NCBI RefSeq assembly: GCF_001886185.1
Contig: NZ_JXLA01000018.1
Location: 18,024-82,023, forward strand
DNA: 64,000 bases
Direction of reading: 5' to 3'
From: Enterococcus raffinosus
Lineage (GTDB): Bacteria > Bacillota > Bacilli > Lactobacillales > Enterococcaceae
Within the stretch, counting starts at the first letter, position 1. The number at the start of each line of letters is the position of its first letter. Both the position numbers and the translations under genes were made by a program. Below, in pieces: positions 1-7,396 of the stretch. Under the pieces are notes generated by a model. The model made no database searches, was not told the origin of the DNA, and saw only the letters and a list, made by a program, of their open reading frames with translations.

Positions 1-782
1 TAAGAATAGTCAAAATGGTTTGCAGTAAATACTGCCAAAGTATGGAATAACTCACACGCAACAAACATAGCACACCAAATATTCTCCGTCTCGGTATTTG
101 AATAAGTGGCACAATACTGTTCATACAAATCTTTCGGTAAAAAACGTTTATAGTATTTACCCATTTTTCCAGAGGACACACTAAAACTATTTTTAATGCC
201 GATAAACCAATCAATCATGTCATGAAGCTCTTTTCGAACGACAGTATTATACATCATCAGAGCGTAAGGAAGTTGGTCGCGTGCAATTCCTTTGGCAACA
301 TTTTGTAAACACCACCAAAAATTATTACAACACGATTCAAATTCAATTTTGGTTGGAGGTGTTATGAGGTAGTCCTTGTCTGAGGCGGGTGGAAAGGCTG
401 GTAGCAGATCATCCTTATCAAGCAAAGGTACTGTCAGACTATCCTTACTAAAGGATTCAAGTAGTGGAATCGGAATAAGAGTCAAATCAAGTCGATTGCC
501 ATCAGAAAAGAGCATCATCCAATTAAAGTGTCCTAATCCACTGGGGGAGCGCATTGTTTCAGGCGTTTGCAGAATCAAACGTTCTCCGAAACTATCGATC
601 CATTCAGGATCCCTTTTGAAGGATTCGAGTTCTGTTACTACATAGACAATATCATAATCTTGATAGATATCTGTTGGGACGTTCTTATTGGCACGAGAAC
701 CATTTAAAAATACCGCGCGAATGCGATCGTCTTTTTTTGCTGTTTCGAGGATAATGTGGTACATTTCTTTTTCGCTTCTCAT
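1..782 (-). CDS. Aminoglycoside 6-adenylyltransferase, ANT(6)/AadK-like (C-terminus cut by window edge)
   Basis: The minus strand is open from the ATG at 780-782 to base 1, about 260 codons against roughly 280-300 for the family, so only the C-terminal end is missing. The start reads MRSEKEMYHIILETAKKDD. It is followed by the nucleotidyltransferase signature NGSRAN and, further on, DIYQDYDIVY, whose acidic residues bind the metal-nucleotide. Later blocks FNWMMLFSDGNRLDL and DMIDWFIG are also typical of streptomycin adenylyltransferases, which transfer AMP to the 6-OH of streptomycin. Base composition resembles the neighbours, and no plasmid or transposon gene adjoins it, which suggests a resident chromosomal homologue rather than a recently acquired cassette. 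Whether it gives resistance cannot be told from sequence. Confidence 0.85.
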   Translation of the reverse strand, partial: MRSEKEMYHIILETAKKDDRIRAVFLNGSRANKNVPTDIYQDYDIVYVVTELESFKRDPEWIDSFGERLILQTPETMRSPSGLGHFNWMMLFSDGNRLDLTLIPIPLLESFSKDSLTVPLLDKDDLLPAFPPASDKDYLITPPTKIEFESCCNNFWWCLQNVAKGIARDQLPYALMMYNTVVRKELHDMIDWFIGIKNSFSVSSGKMGKYYKRFLPKDLYEQYCATYSNTETENIWCAMFVACELFHTLAVFTANHFDYS

Positions 783-921
783 GAGGAATCATTCCTTTCG
801 GAAACTATCTTTTTTTAGTATACCAAGTTTTATAAAGAAAGTAGGATGCTTTATTAAATACACAGAAGTTTAATTTAGTCGGCATTTTTTACAAGAAGAG
901 TATGCTATACTTTTAGTAATT

Positions 922-1003
922 GAATGACACTAGGGGTGCTTTTGAAGCTGAGATTATACCCATTGAACCTGAAGCAGTTAGGACTGACGCAGGGAATGTG
1001 TAA
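922..1003 (+). promoter_or_regulatory. TPP riboswitch (thi box)
   Basis: The plus strand carries the conserved thi-box elements in order: ACTAGGGGTGC near 929, GCTGAGA near 947, ACCcattGAACCTGA near 958, and GACGCAGGGAA near 984. These form the thiamine pyrophosphate aptamer. It is followed at once by an intrinsic terminator and lies upstream of tenA, so ligand binding probably stops transcription before the thiamin salvage gene. Confidence 0.93.
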
Positions 1004-1018
1004 TGGTTTATAAATTTG

Positions 1019-1050
1019 TACCCGATCGCTTTTTTGTGGTCGGGCTTTCT
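1019..1050 (+). terminator. Expression-platform terminator of the TPP riboswitch
   Basis: A CCCGA/TCGGG stem at 1021-1025 and 1040-1044 closes a T-rich loop and is followed by CTTTCTT. It lies just after the TPP aptamer, the usual place for riboswitch-controlled termination. Confidence 0.65.
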
Positions 1051-1071
1051 TATGTATGAATTTCCAAACAT

Positions 1072-1116
1072 AAAAGCCTCCTTTTCATTCTAAATAGGGA
1101 TAAAGGAGGTTTTTTG
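1072..1116 (+). terminator. Second terminator hairpin upstream of tenA
   Basis: CCTCCTTT (1077-1084) pairs with AAAGGAGG (1102-1109), extended by A/T pairs and followed by six T residues. It sits between the first riboswitch terminator and tenA, so the leader holds two terminators in tandem. It may back up the first, or end a short riboswitch transcript while tenA is read from another promoter near 1120-1180. Confidence 0.6.
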
Positions 1117-1193
1117 TTGCGTTAGAGAAAAAATGTCACTTTTATAGTTTAAGTTGGATGCTGTTTAATCATTTTTTGAAAAGGAGAAATTAA

Positions 1194-1850
1194 ATGACGT
1201 TTACGAAGTTAGCAAGAGAAGAAGCGGCAGTATTTTGGGATGGAAGCTTTTCGCATCCGTTTATTCAATCGTTAGCAGCAGGAGATTTAGCCCCAGAGAT
1301 TTTTCGCTATTATTTACTGCAAGATCGGTACTATCTTGAACATTTCAGTAAGCTTTACCATTATATTGCTGAGCAAACTGATGATAAAGAAATTCAGGCT
1401 CAGTTAAACGAAAATGCCAAGAATCTTGAATTGGGTGAGCTAGCAATCCGAGGTGAATTTTTCACTGAATTAGCTATTACTGAAAAGGAGATAGCCGAAA
1501 CGCCGATAGCCCCAACAGCGTATAATTACGTTTCACATATGTACCGACAGCTGATTGATGGTACACCAAAGACAGCTATTGCTGGAATGTTACCTTGCGC
1601 ATGGTTATATCAGGAGATTGGTGTACGCTTAATTGAGATGGGTTCTCCCAACCCGTTATATCAGCGATGGATTAAGACATATGCAGGGGAAGAAGCTGTG
1701 CAAGGAATTGAAAAGGAGCGTGCACTGTTAGATCGTTTATATCAAGAAAGCGGAAAAGATGAGCAGCGAAAAATGATGGAAGCATTCGTTATTAGCAGTA
1801 AAATGGAGTATGATTTTTGGGAAATGGCTCTCACTTTAGAAAAATGGTGA
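1194..1850 (+). CDS. tenA: TenA, aminopyrimidine aminohydrolase (thiaminase II), thiamin salvage
   Basis: The protein has 218 residues, a normal length for TenA, a cytoplasmic helical-bundle enzyme that hydrolyses aminopyrimidine breakdown products of thiamin so that HMP can be reused. The N-terminus contains SHPFIQSLAAGDL and YYLLQDRYYL, both typical. The active-site cysteine lies in GMLPCAWLY at residue 135, the position of the Bacillus subtilis nucleophile. The start follows AAGGAG with good spacing. It is monocistronic, with a TPP riboswitch upstream and a terminator 14 bases after the stop. No thiM, thiE or thiD follows, unlike many lactic acid bacterial thi operons, so those steps must be encoded elsewhere or be absent. 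Confidence 0.93.
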   Translation: MTFTKLAREEAAVFWDGSFSHPFIQSLAAGDLAPEIFRYYLLQDRYYLEHFSKLYHYIAEQTDDKEIQAQLNENAKNLELGELAIRGEFFTELAITEKEIAETPIAPTAYNYVSHMYRQLIDGTPKTAIAGMLPCAWLYQEIGVRLIEMGSPNPLYQRWIKTYAGEEAVQGIEKERALLDRLYQESGKDEQRKMMEAFVISSKMEYDFWEMALTLEKW

Positions 1851-1863
1851 TAGCAAAACTCGG

Positions 1864-1890
1864 GATCGTTCATAGTGAACGGTCTTTTTT
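1864..1890 (+). terminator. Terminator of tenA
   Basis: GATCGTTCA (1864-1872) pairs with TGAACGGTC (1876-1884) over a three-base loop and is followed by TTTTTT. Confidence 0.9.
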
Positions 1891-1902
1891 GTTTGAAAAC
1901 GA

Positions 1903-1930
1903 TTGACAGACATTCTTTGTGTTCTATAAA
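1903..1930 (+). promoter_or_regulatory. Sigma-A promoter upstream of the ilvB remnant
   Basis: TTGACA at 1903-1908 and TATAAA at 1925-1930 are 16 bases apart, a strong vegetative promoter. The next feature is AGGAGGG and the ATG of a decayed acetolactate synthase, so an active promoter seems to have outlived its gene. Confidence 0.65.
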
Positions 1931-1968
1931 ACAAAAATTAACACTTGCATTATTAGGAGGGACTAACA

Positions 1969-2078
1969 ATGGTTTCGGGAGCAGAAATGGTTGTAAAAGC
2001 ATTTATCCAAGAGAATGTTGAGGTATTTTTGCTTATCCTGGTGGACAGGCAATTGATTCATTTGATGCCCTTTATTAA
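1969..2078 (+). pseudogene. Acetolactate synthase (IlvB/AlsS family) N-terminal remnant, frameshifted
   Basis: An ATG after AGGAGGG starts MVSGAEMVVKAFIQENVEVF. The next frame then continues FAYPGGQAIDSFDALY before TAA. Joined, this matches the N-terminus of thiamin-pyrophosphate enzymes such as acetolactate synthase, including the PGG turn near the cofactor site. Adding one T to the T5 run at 2026-2030 restores a single frame. Even so the gene stops after about 36 codons and runs into a terminator, where the family has about 550 residues. It is therefore a relic whose promoter and ribosome site survive. Assignment within the ThDP-enzyme family (IlvB, AlsS or related) is uncertain because only the start remains. 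Confidence 0.7.
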
Positions 2079-2096
2079 TGGGTTAAATTGAAAGAA

Positions 2097-2149
2097 CACC
2101 TGAGTAATCATCCTTTTATGAAATAAGGACAATCATTCAGGTGCTTTTT
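2097..2149. terminator. Bidirectional terminator between ilvB remnant and sirC-like gene
   Basis: CACCTGA (2097-2103) pairs with TCAGGTG (2137-2143). On the plus strand it is followed by CTTTTTA, and on the minus strand by TTCTTTCAATTT. It can end transcripts from both converging units, although the loop is long. Confidence 0.6.
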
Positions 2150-2599
2150 AATCCATTTTTATTCTCTTTAAATACTTACTTAAAGATTTCAATAGAATCT
2201 TCGCTTTTTTAGGATTATTTCCATTTGTTGTTATGGCGATCCCGAAATCTCTTTCCTTCATGAATGCCATATTAAAAAAATTACTGTTGTCTTGATTCGT
2301 TGTATCGTTTACGAGTTGACGTGGGGTGGTTTCATTTAAAATCGCATGATTGACCGCGTCATTATCTGTACAAATAAAAATAACTTGAAAATTACTAGTA
2401 TCTCCGTATTGAAAAGATCGTTCGCGCAATAAGACTGTACCGTTCTTTTTTCATTTAATAAGGTGTCTGAGAAGCTTGGTGAAATAACTGTTGGTTTCGC
2501 TCCCGCCTCGATCAATGCAGACACTTTTCTAGTGGCTATTTTCCCACCGCCAACAACGAGAATTGAGAATTGTTTAATATCAACTAAAATTGGATACAT
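2148..2599 (-). pseudogene. Precorrin-2 dehydrogenase / sirohydrochlorin synthase (SirC/Met8 type), frameshifted
   Basis: The minus strand encodes MYPILVDIKQFSILVVGGGK with a Rossmann GGGKIATRK motif at the start, typical of NAD-dependent precorrin-2 dehydrogenases. The frame breaks near codon 50. Adding one A to the A6 run (plus-strand T6 at 2446-2451) joins it to the second frame, which carries VLLRERSFQYGD, FICTDND, LVNDTT and SNFFNMAF, all family signatures, giving about 150 residues. This enzyme makes sirohydrochlorin, the substrate of CbiK. The neighbouring cob operon has no other candidate for this step. The gene lies 24 bases after the permease stop, with its own AAGGAG. It is either a real pseudogene or an undercalled homopolymer. 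Confidence 0.82.
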
Positions 2600-2623
2600 T
2601 CTTCTAGCTCCTTAGCAATCTAA

Positions 2624-4144
2624 TTATAGTGAGTGCTTATCGTTATTTTGTTGAGAGAGAGTCGTTAGACGTTTCTTTTGCTCCAAGCGAAAATAAATAA
2701 AATTTGAAAGAAGGCCAAAGAAGACAGGCCCCAACAGTAAAGTAGAAAAATTTACGTAATTCCCTAATTTAAGAGGTTCATAAATTTGAAAAGCAATGGC
2801 TACAAATATACATATGCAGACACTGATAGAAAGCGAGTAATTAAGACCGCTATTTTTAATCAATAAAGTTTCCTTTGAAATAATTTTCTTTTTTAAAGAA
2901 AAAGGAAAGCTGGCAGCAACAATAAAGTAAGGGATTGCTCGGGAAACGTTTGTCATATAGGTCAATTGATTAAATAATTCAGACAGAAAAGTATTGCTGA
3001 ATGAGAGTAGTCCGATAAACAGGGAGATAAGGATTGCCTGAATCCACAACGCATTTTCTGGCATATCGTTCTCATTTAAAGCAGAGAACCTTGGCCAAAA
3101 GAACTTAGGCGTACTTTTGATCAAACTCTTTAATGGACCATAACTGATGGAACTAAGCAGACTCAAATAGGCAAGACCCATAGTCAGTGCAGTATAGCGA
3201 ATAAAAAGCTGAACCAATAAATGCGTGTGGTCTGCGGATAGCTTAAAGACGGTGCCTAATGATAGAGCCAACTGCTCCATGACGCCATACATTAGATTTC
3301 CAAGATGCAAAGAAGTTGTACCTCGAATGGTGCCAATGTTATTTGCACAACTCCACAGGATAATGCCACTGACATAGAGTAGCAATACAACAAATGAACT
3401 GATGATAACTGCTCGAGGAAACCTCTTGCGGCTTTTTTTTGTCTTATCAGCAAGACTAGCAATAGTATCCAGTCCACCGAAAGCTGTGATCGAAAAAATA
3501 AAGAAGGGCAGTTGAGATAATAGTCGGTTTGAAGAACCTTGAAAAAAGCTAGTAACAGATAGGCTATGATTGATATTTCCAATTACTTGTTCAGGATTTT
3601 TAGTAATTAGCAATAAGTTGCCAATAGTAGAAAGGAGTAAAAGCCCTACCATGGCATACCCGCTAATGTGTAGAAATCTGAAGATAACTTGAAATCCTCG
3701 TTTGTTCATCCAGGTAATAAATAGTACCGAAAAAATTGAAAACACGGCTAGCCAAATTTGTGGCGAAATACCTAGCCAATCGATTGTGCCAGTAATATCT
3801 TTTCCGAAAATAAGGATAGAAATTGGAATCAACAGTTTCATAAATAGGCTGATCATCCAAATAAAGTAACTACTATACCAAAGGAAGACAGTGGTGAAGG
3901 CTGCCTTAGGAGATAGAGACTCTTTTAACCAATCATATATTGCTCCCGAACGATGAGCATATTTTTTGGTATATTGAGCAACAATCAGCGCATAAGGGAT
4001 AAAGTAAAATAACGCGCTGATAAAAAACCAAATAAGTGATTGACTTCCCAGCATAAAGAAAGCAGAGATCATGCTGGAAAATGAATACACAGTAGTGGTA
4101 ATGATCAAAATTAAATTCTGAGAAGCGTTCTCTTTTTTCATCAT
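2624..4144 (-). CDS. APC-superfamily amino-acid permease, YjeM-like
   Basis: The protein has 506 residues with about 12 hydrophobic segments and no cleavable signal. The stretch HRSGAIYDWLKESL and the overall length resemble YjeM and related glutamate/GABA-type APC transporters, so it is probably an inner-membrane amino-acid or amine permease. The substrate cannot be read from sequence. It is the first gene of a minus-strand unit with the sirC-type gene, and it is divergent from the cob operon. That placement hints at transport of a tetrapyrrole precursor such as 5-aminolevulinate, but this is inference only. Confidence 0.65.
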   Translation of the reverse strand: MMKKENASQNLILIITTTVYSFSSMISAFFMLGSQSLIWFFISALFYFIPYALIVAQYTKKYAHRSGAIYDWLKESLSPKAAFTTVFLWYSSYFIWMISLFMKLLIPISILIFGKDITGTIDWLGISPQIWLAVFSIFSVLFITWMNKRGFQVIFRFLHISGYAMVGLLLLSTIGNLLLITKNPEQVIGNINHSLSVTSFFQGSSNRLLSQLPFFIFSITAFGGLDTIASLADKTKKSRKRFPRAVIISSFVVLLLYVSGIILWSCANNIGTIRGTTSLHLGNLMYGVMEQLALSLGTVFKLSADHTHLLVQLFIRYTALTMGLAYLSLLSSISYGPLKSLIKSTPKFFWPRFSALNENDMPENALWIQAILISLFIGLLSFSNTFLSELFNQLTYMTNVSRAIPYFIVAASFPFSLKKKIISKETLLIKNSGLNYSLSISVCICIFVAIAFQIYEPLKLGNYVNFSTLLLGPVFFGLLSNFIYFRLEQKKRLTTLSQQNNDKHSL

Positions 4145-4530
4145 CTGCTCCTAGCGTCCTTTTCTCCTATCTTATTTTCTTTCAAAAAAAAAGACAAGAT
4201 GACTTAGGATGGTAAAAAATTGTTTGTTCATAAAAATGAGAGAATGGAAATTGACTAAAAGCTTGTTAAATCAACATTTATCATTCATCTGGTAGAGTCA
4301 ATAACAATATCTTGCTTTGTTTTTACGAGAAATAACAAATTTTGGCTCAACTTACTTGATCAAATTGAATTTTGTTAATTTGTAAATGAGACTTTAATAA
4401 ATTCCGTTCAATAAAAGGAACTAAAGGATGATGTAGTAGGGATTAGGCTGGTATTTTATTATAATATTTTGCCCATTCGCTATAAAAAATAGCACAATGC
4501 GGCTGAGTTCCCTTGAAAGAACCAGTATCT
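4145..4530. other. AT-rich divergent intergenic region, no gene seen
   Basis: This 386-base stretch separates the minus-strand permease from the cob promoter. It is very AT-rich. I found no convincing coding frame (only a 19-codon frame near 4238), no tRNA and no recognised RNA family. It presumably holds the permease promoter and upstream regulatory DNA for the cob operon. Confidence 0.5.
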
Positions 4531-4550
4531 ATGTAAACGTTTGCTATAAT
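4531..4550 (+). promoter_or_regulatory. cob operon promoter with overlapping CcpA cre-like site
   Basis: TATAAT at 4545-4550 is preceded by TGC, giving an extended -10, and no good -35 is present. ATGTAAACGTTTGCTA at 4531-4546 matches the cre consensus WTGNAARCGNWWWCAW at 14 of 16 positions and overlaps the -10. This suggests repression of the cobalamin operon by CcpA when preferred sugars are present. The cobalamin riboswitch begins about 15 bases downstream. Confidence 0.6.
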
Positions 4551-4565
4551 AAATGAAAACTAAAT

Positions 4566-4702
4566 AAAGTAATCACTGTGTAAGGGAATGAGGTGAGAAT
4601 CCTCAACAGCCCCTTTCTACTGTATATGCGGATGAACTCTCAACAGCCACTCTTCGGGAAGGCGAGATAGTAAGGAGATGCAAAGTCAGGATACCTTATA
4701 TA
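4566..4702 (+). promoter_or_regulatory. Cobalamin (AdoCbl-type) riboswitch
   Basis: The aptamer core is visible: GGGAAtgaGGTGagAATCC at 4584-4602, CAGCCCC near 4606, GCCACTCTTCGGGAAGGCG at 4646-4664, and the B12 box ending AGTCAGGATACC near 4684-4695. A strong terminator follows at 4770, so B12 binding should stop transcription before the whole operon. Confidence 0.92.
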
Positions 4703-4769
4703 GAGATTAAGAAATAATTGGATTGGGAAGGTTATTTTGCTGGTTGTCTGTATCTTTTTTGGACAAATA

Positions 4770-4811
4770 AAACACGGCGAGACCACTTTCGGTCTCGCCG
4801 TGTTTATTTTT
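4770..4811 (+). terminator. Riboswitch-controlled terminator of the cob operon
   Basis: A perfect 15-base-pair stem (4770-4784 with 4791-4805) with a six-base loop is followed by ATTTTT. It ends one base before the AAGGAGGG ribosome site of the first gene. It is the expression platform of the cobalamin riboswitch. Confidence 0.93.
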
Positions 4812-4826
4812 AAGGAGGGAATTATG

Positions 4827-5324
4827 ATGAAGTACTCTACAAAGAAATTAGCAACATTAGCAATACTCTTGGCTCTCTGTGTGATCGGTGCAAATATCAA
4901 AATTCTAGGTTCCATTGCCCTGGATTCTTTTCCAGCCTTTATTGGTGCGATTATTCTTGGACCTGTTGCAGGCGCATTTTTAGGATTTTTCGGACACATG
5001 ATTTCTGCCTTACTATCTGGTTTTCCAAATACGCTGCCGATCCATTTGATTATTGCGATCTTGATGGCAGTCTGCATGTTTTTCTATAGCTGGACGCGTA
5101 AAAAATTGTCAAAAAATAAAGTGGTTGCATCGATTGTTTCTATGTTAGTAGGTTATACGATCAATGTACCCCTTGATTTGTTATTACTTTACCCACTAAT
5201 GGGTCCGGTTGTTTTTATGCTTTTTGTCCCTTTAACACTTGCCACAGTAGTTAACTTGTGCTTATCCGAGGTTGTTATTTTAGGCATTCCACAAAAATAT
5301 AAAGAAGCAATTTTTCTAAAATAA
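4827..5324 (+). CDS. ECF transporter S component, probable alpha-ribazole (CblT) or cobalamin (CbrT) type
   Basis: This small membrane protein of 165 residues has about six hydrophobic segments, including ALCVIGANIKI, FPAFIGAIILGPVAG and LPMGPVVFML-like stretches, typical of ECF S components that need a shared EcfAA'T module encoded elsewhere. AAGGAGGG at 4812-4819 favours the second of two adjacent ATGs. It is the first gene after the cobalamin riboswitch, so its substrate should be a corrinoid or precursor. Because CobT is absent and a CblS-like kinase lies in the same operon, alpha-ribazole (CblT, described in Listeria) is the preferred guess. Cobalamin uptake (CbrT) is the alternative. 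Confidence 0.75.
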   Translation: MKYSTKKLATLAILLALCVIGANIKILGSIALDSFPAFIGAIILGPVAGAFLGFFGHMISALLSGFPNTLPIHLIIAILMAVCMFFYSWTRKKLSKNKVVASIVSMLVGYTINVPLDLLLLYPLMGPVVFMLFVPLTLATVVNLCLSEVVILGIPQKYKEAIFLK

Positions 5325-5345
5325 AGAAGAAGCGGAGCCATAATT

Positions 5346-6410
5346 ATGACGGTCAAACATGGTGGGAATATTCAGGAAATTAGTGAAGTTTATCAAAAGG
5401 GTAAGGAACGGTTAATTGATTTTAGTGCAAATATTAATCCCTTGGGTATTCCCGAAGGCGTTGAACGAGTGATCGCGAATAGTATTACACAATTGATACA
5501 TTATCCCGATAGTCGTTACCAAACACTGATTCGATCAATTGCCAATTTTCATGAAATTTCAGAAGCGTTTATCTACCCATCTAACGGAGCGGCTGAAGCT
5601 ATTTTTATGTTAGGAAGCACATTAAAGGTGAATAAACTTCTTTTGTTGGCGCCGACTTTTGGAGAATACGAGGCAGCGTTTAGTCAATCAGGGACAGAAT
5701 TTTGTTATTTCTATTTAGAAGAGCGAAATTTTAAATGGTCGGTTACGGAACTGATTCAGGTAGCAGAAACGCAAAAGGTTGATGGTATTTGCCTTTGTAA
5801 CCCCAATAATCCAGTCGGACAAATTCTTTCTAAAAGGGAACTTGATAAATTATTCGAATTTTGTTGTAAAAACGAAGTGGTACTTATTCTAGATGAAGCC
5901 TTTGTAGATTTTACAAAGGAGGAAAACTCGCTCATTTCGTCAATCAATGATTATCCCAATTTATATATTTTACGTTCACTAACTAAAATGTTTGCGATTC
6001 CTGGATTACGTTTAGGGTATTTATTGACGAGCAATTTATCCACTTTACGTGCAATTAAAAAGAGGTCAATTCCTTGGCATATTAATACATTTGCGGATTT
6101 AGCAGGCAGACAAGCGCTAAAGGAACATAGCTTTATTGAGGAGAGTCAGCGATATATTCAGAAAGAGCGTCTTTTTTTAGAAAAGGGTTTATCTGCTTTT
6201 GAAGAGATAGAACTTTTTCCAAGTCAAACAAATTTTTTATTCTTTCGTTATCTAGGCAGCGGATGTCTGTATAAAAGCTTGATTCATAAAAACATAGTGA
6301 TTCGGGATTGCAGTGATTTTAAAGGATTAACTAAAAAGTACTATCGCATTGCGGTTAAATCCAGAACGGAGAATCAAGTGCTTTTGAATGCATTGGAGGG
6401 GATTTTATGA
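5346..6410 (+). CDS. cobD: L-threonine-O-3-phosphate decarboxylase CobD
   Basis: This PLP enzyme of 354 residues has the fold-type I aminotransferase layout. It decarboxylates L-threonine phosphate to (R)-1-aminopropan-2-yl phosphate, the linker between corrin ring and lower ligand. It opens with KHGGNIQEISEVYQ and DFSANINPLGIP, which are hallmarks. CNPNNPVGQIL follows, then DEAFVDF, and the PLP lysine lies in RSLTKMFAIPGLRLGY (about residue 214). The gene is second in the operon, and its stop overlaps the pduX start by four bases. PduX, which makes its substrate, is next, so the two genes form a functional pair feeding CbiB. Confidence 0.93.
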   Translation: MTVKHGGNIQEISEVYQKGKERLIDFSANINPLGIPEGVERVIANSITQLIHYPDSRYQTLIRSIANFHEISEAFIYPSNGAAEAIFMLGSTLKVNKLLLLAPTFGEYEAAFSQSGTEFCYFYLEERNFKWSVTELIQVAETQKVDGICLCNPNNPVGQILSKRELDKLFEFCCKNEVVLILDEAFVDFTKEENSLISSINDYPNLYILRSLTKMFAIPGLRLGYLLTSNLSTLRAIKKRSIPWHINTFADLAGRQALKEHSFIEESQRYIQKERLFLEKGLSAFEEIELFPSQTNFLFFRYLGSGCLYKSLIHKNIVIRDCSDFKGLTKKYYRIAVKSRTENQVLLNALEGIL

Positions 6411-7396
6411 AGGCGGTTGCTTCTTGTCCAGGCTCCTGTGGGGAACTCATTCAAGGATGGTTGGGTGATTCACAAAAATTAGTCAGTTATGGAATTAATC
6501 GTTTTTCCATGGCTGAAGTAAGTTTAAAAGAAACCTCCAAAACGGGTCATTTAAAAGCCGAAGAAGCTTTGCGACGAACATTGACTTGTTTTGATCTTCC
6601 GAGCGAAGTAAGTTCGAGGCTTTCACTTACAATAAATTCAGATTTACCAGTAGCCAAAGGAATGGCAAGCAGTACAGCTGATATTGCTGCAACCTGTCAG
6701 GCTGTTGCGGCGTTTTTTGGAAAGCAGATTTCAAGAGATCAGATAATAGAGATTTGTTTGGCAATCGAACGAACGGACAGTATTCTTTTTCCAACGCTTA
6801 CCTTATTTGAGCAAAGAACGGGTTCCATTAGGGAACAAAGCGGCTGGGCTCCTTTGTTCTATGTGCTTGTACTTGAACCGAATGAAACTCTAACAACAGA
6901 GGTTTTTCATTCTACTGAAACCGACCGATTGTTCTATCAACAACGCAAGCAATTTATTGAGGTCCACCAACGTTATCAACATGCGGTAAAAAAACAATCT
7001 TTAAAATTTCTTGGTGAGGCAGCAACTCAAAGCGCTGTTTTGAATCAAAATATCTTACCCAAACCATATTTCTCTGAATTATTAAAGTTTCAGCAATATT
7101 TTAAATGGCTGGGTATTAATGTCGCACATAGTGGTTCGGTCGTTGGAATCATGCTGGAAACAGTTGAAGAAATAAAAGAGGCAATGCGAGTGATTCAACG
7201 GTCTAAACTCAGCGAATGGTATTCAAAGATAAGTGTACATCATAGCTTTTACGGAGGAGTACAGCTGTTAGAGGTGGGGAGAAACAATGAAAAAATTAAT
7301 GGTTGCCGCAGTATCCAGCGGGTCGGGGAAAACGACGATAGCACTTGGCTTGATGAAACTCTTGCAAAAGCAGGGGTACAAAATTCAGCCCTATAA
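6407..7396 (+). CDS. pduX: L-threonine kinase PduX (frame runs 36 codons into cbiA)
   Basis: This GHMP-family kinase makes L-threonine phosphate for CobD. It begins SCPGSCGELIQGW, and the ATP loop is PVAKGMASSTADIAA near residue 85. The final conserved block is AHSGSVVGIM. As read it has 329 residues and overlaps cbiA by 110 bases, with a tail (NNEKINGCRS onward) unlike the family. Adding one G to the G4 run at 7276-7279 gives a natural end EVGEKQ followed by TGA, about 293 residues, with an ATGA overlap onto cbiA like the other junctions in this operon. The true end is therefore probably near 7289. Confidence 0.88.
   Translation: MKAVASCPGSCGELIQGWLGDSQKLVSYGINRFSMAEVSLKETSKTGHLKAEEALRRTLTCFDLPSEVSSRLSLTINSDLPVAKGMASSTADIAATCQAVAAFFGKQISRDQIIEICLAIERTDSILFPTLTLFEQRTGSIREQSGWAPLFYVLVLEPNETLTTEVFHSTETDRLFYQQRKQFIEVHQRYQHAVKKQSLKFLGEAATQSAVLNQNILPKPYFSELLKFQQYFKWLGINVAHSGSVVGIMLETVEEIKEAMRVIQRSKLSEWYSKISVHHSFYGGVQLLEVGRNNEKINGCRSIQRVGENDDSTWLDETLAKAGVQNSAL

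Noticed and set aside
376..873. Plus-strand open frames over the first gene
   Set aside because: They lie antisense to the ANT(6)-like gene, whose protein motifs are clear, and they have no family resemblance or ribosome sites.
4640..5077. Minus-strand frame of 145 codons over the cobalamin riboswitch and ECF gene
   Set aside because: It covers a riboswitch, a terminator and a real membrane-protein gene on the other strand, and its sequence has no recognisable domain.
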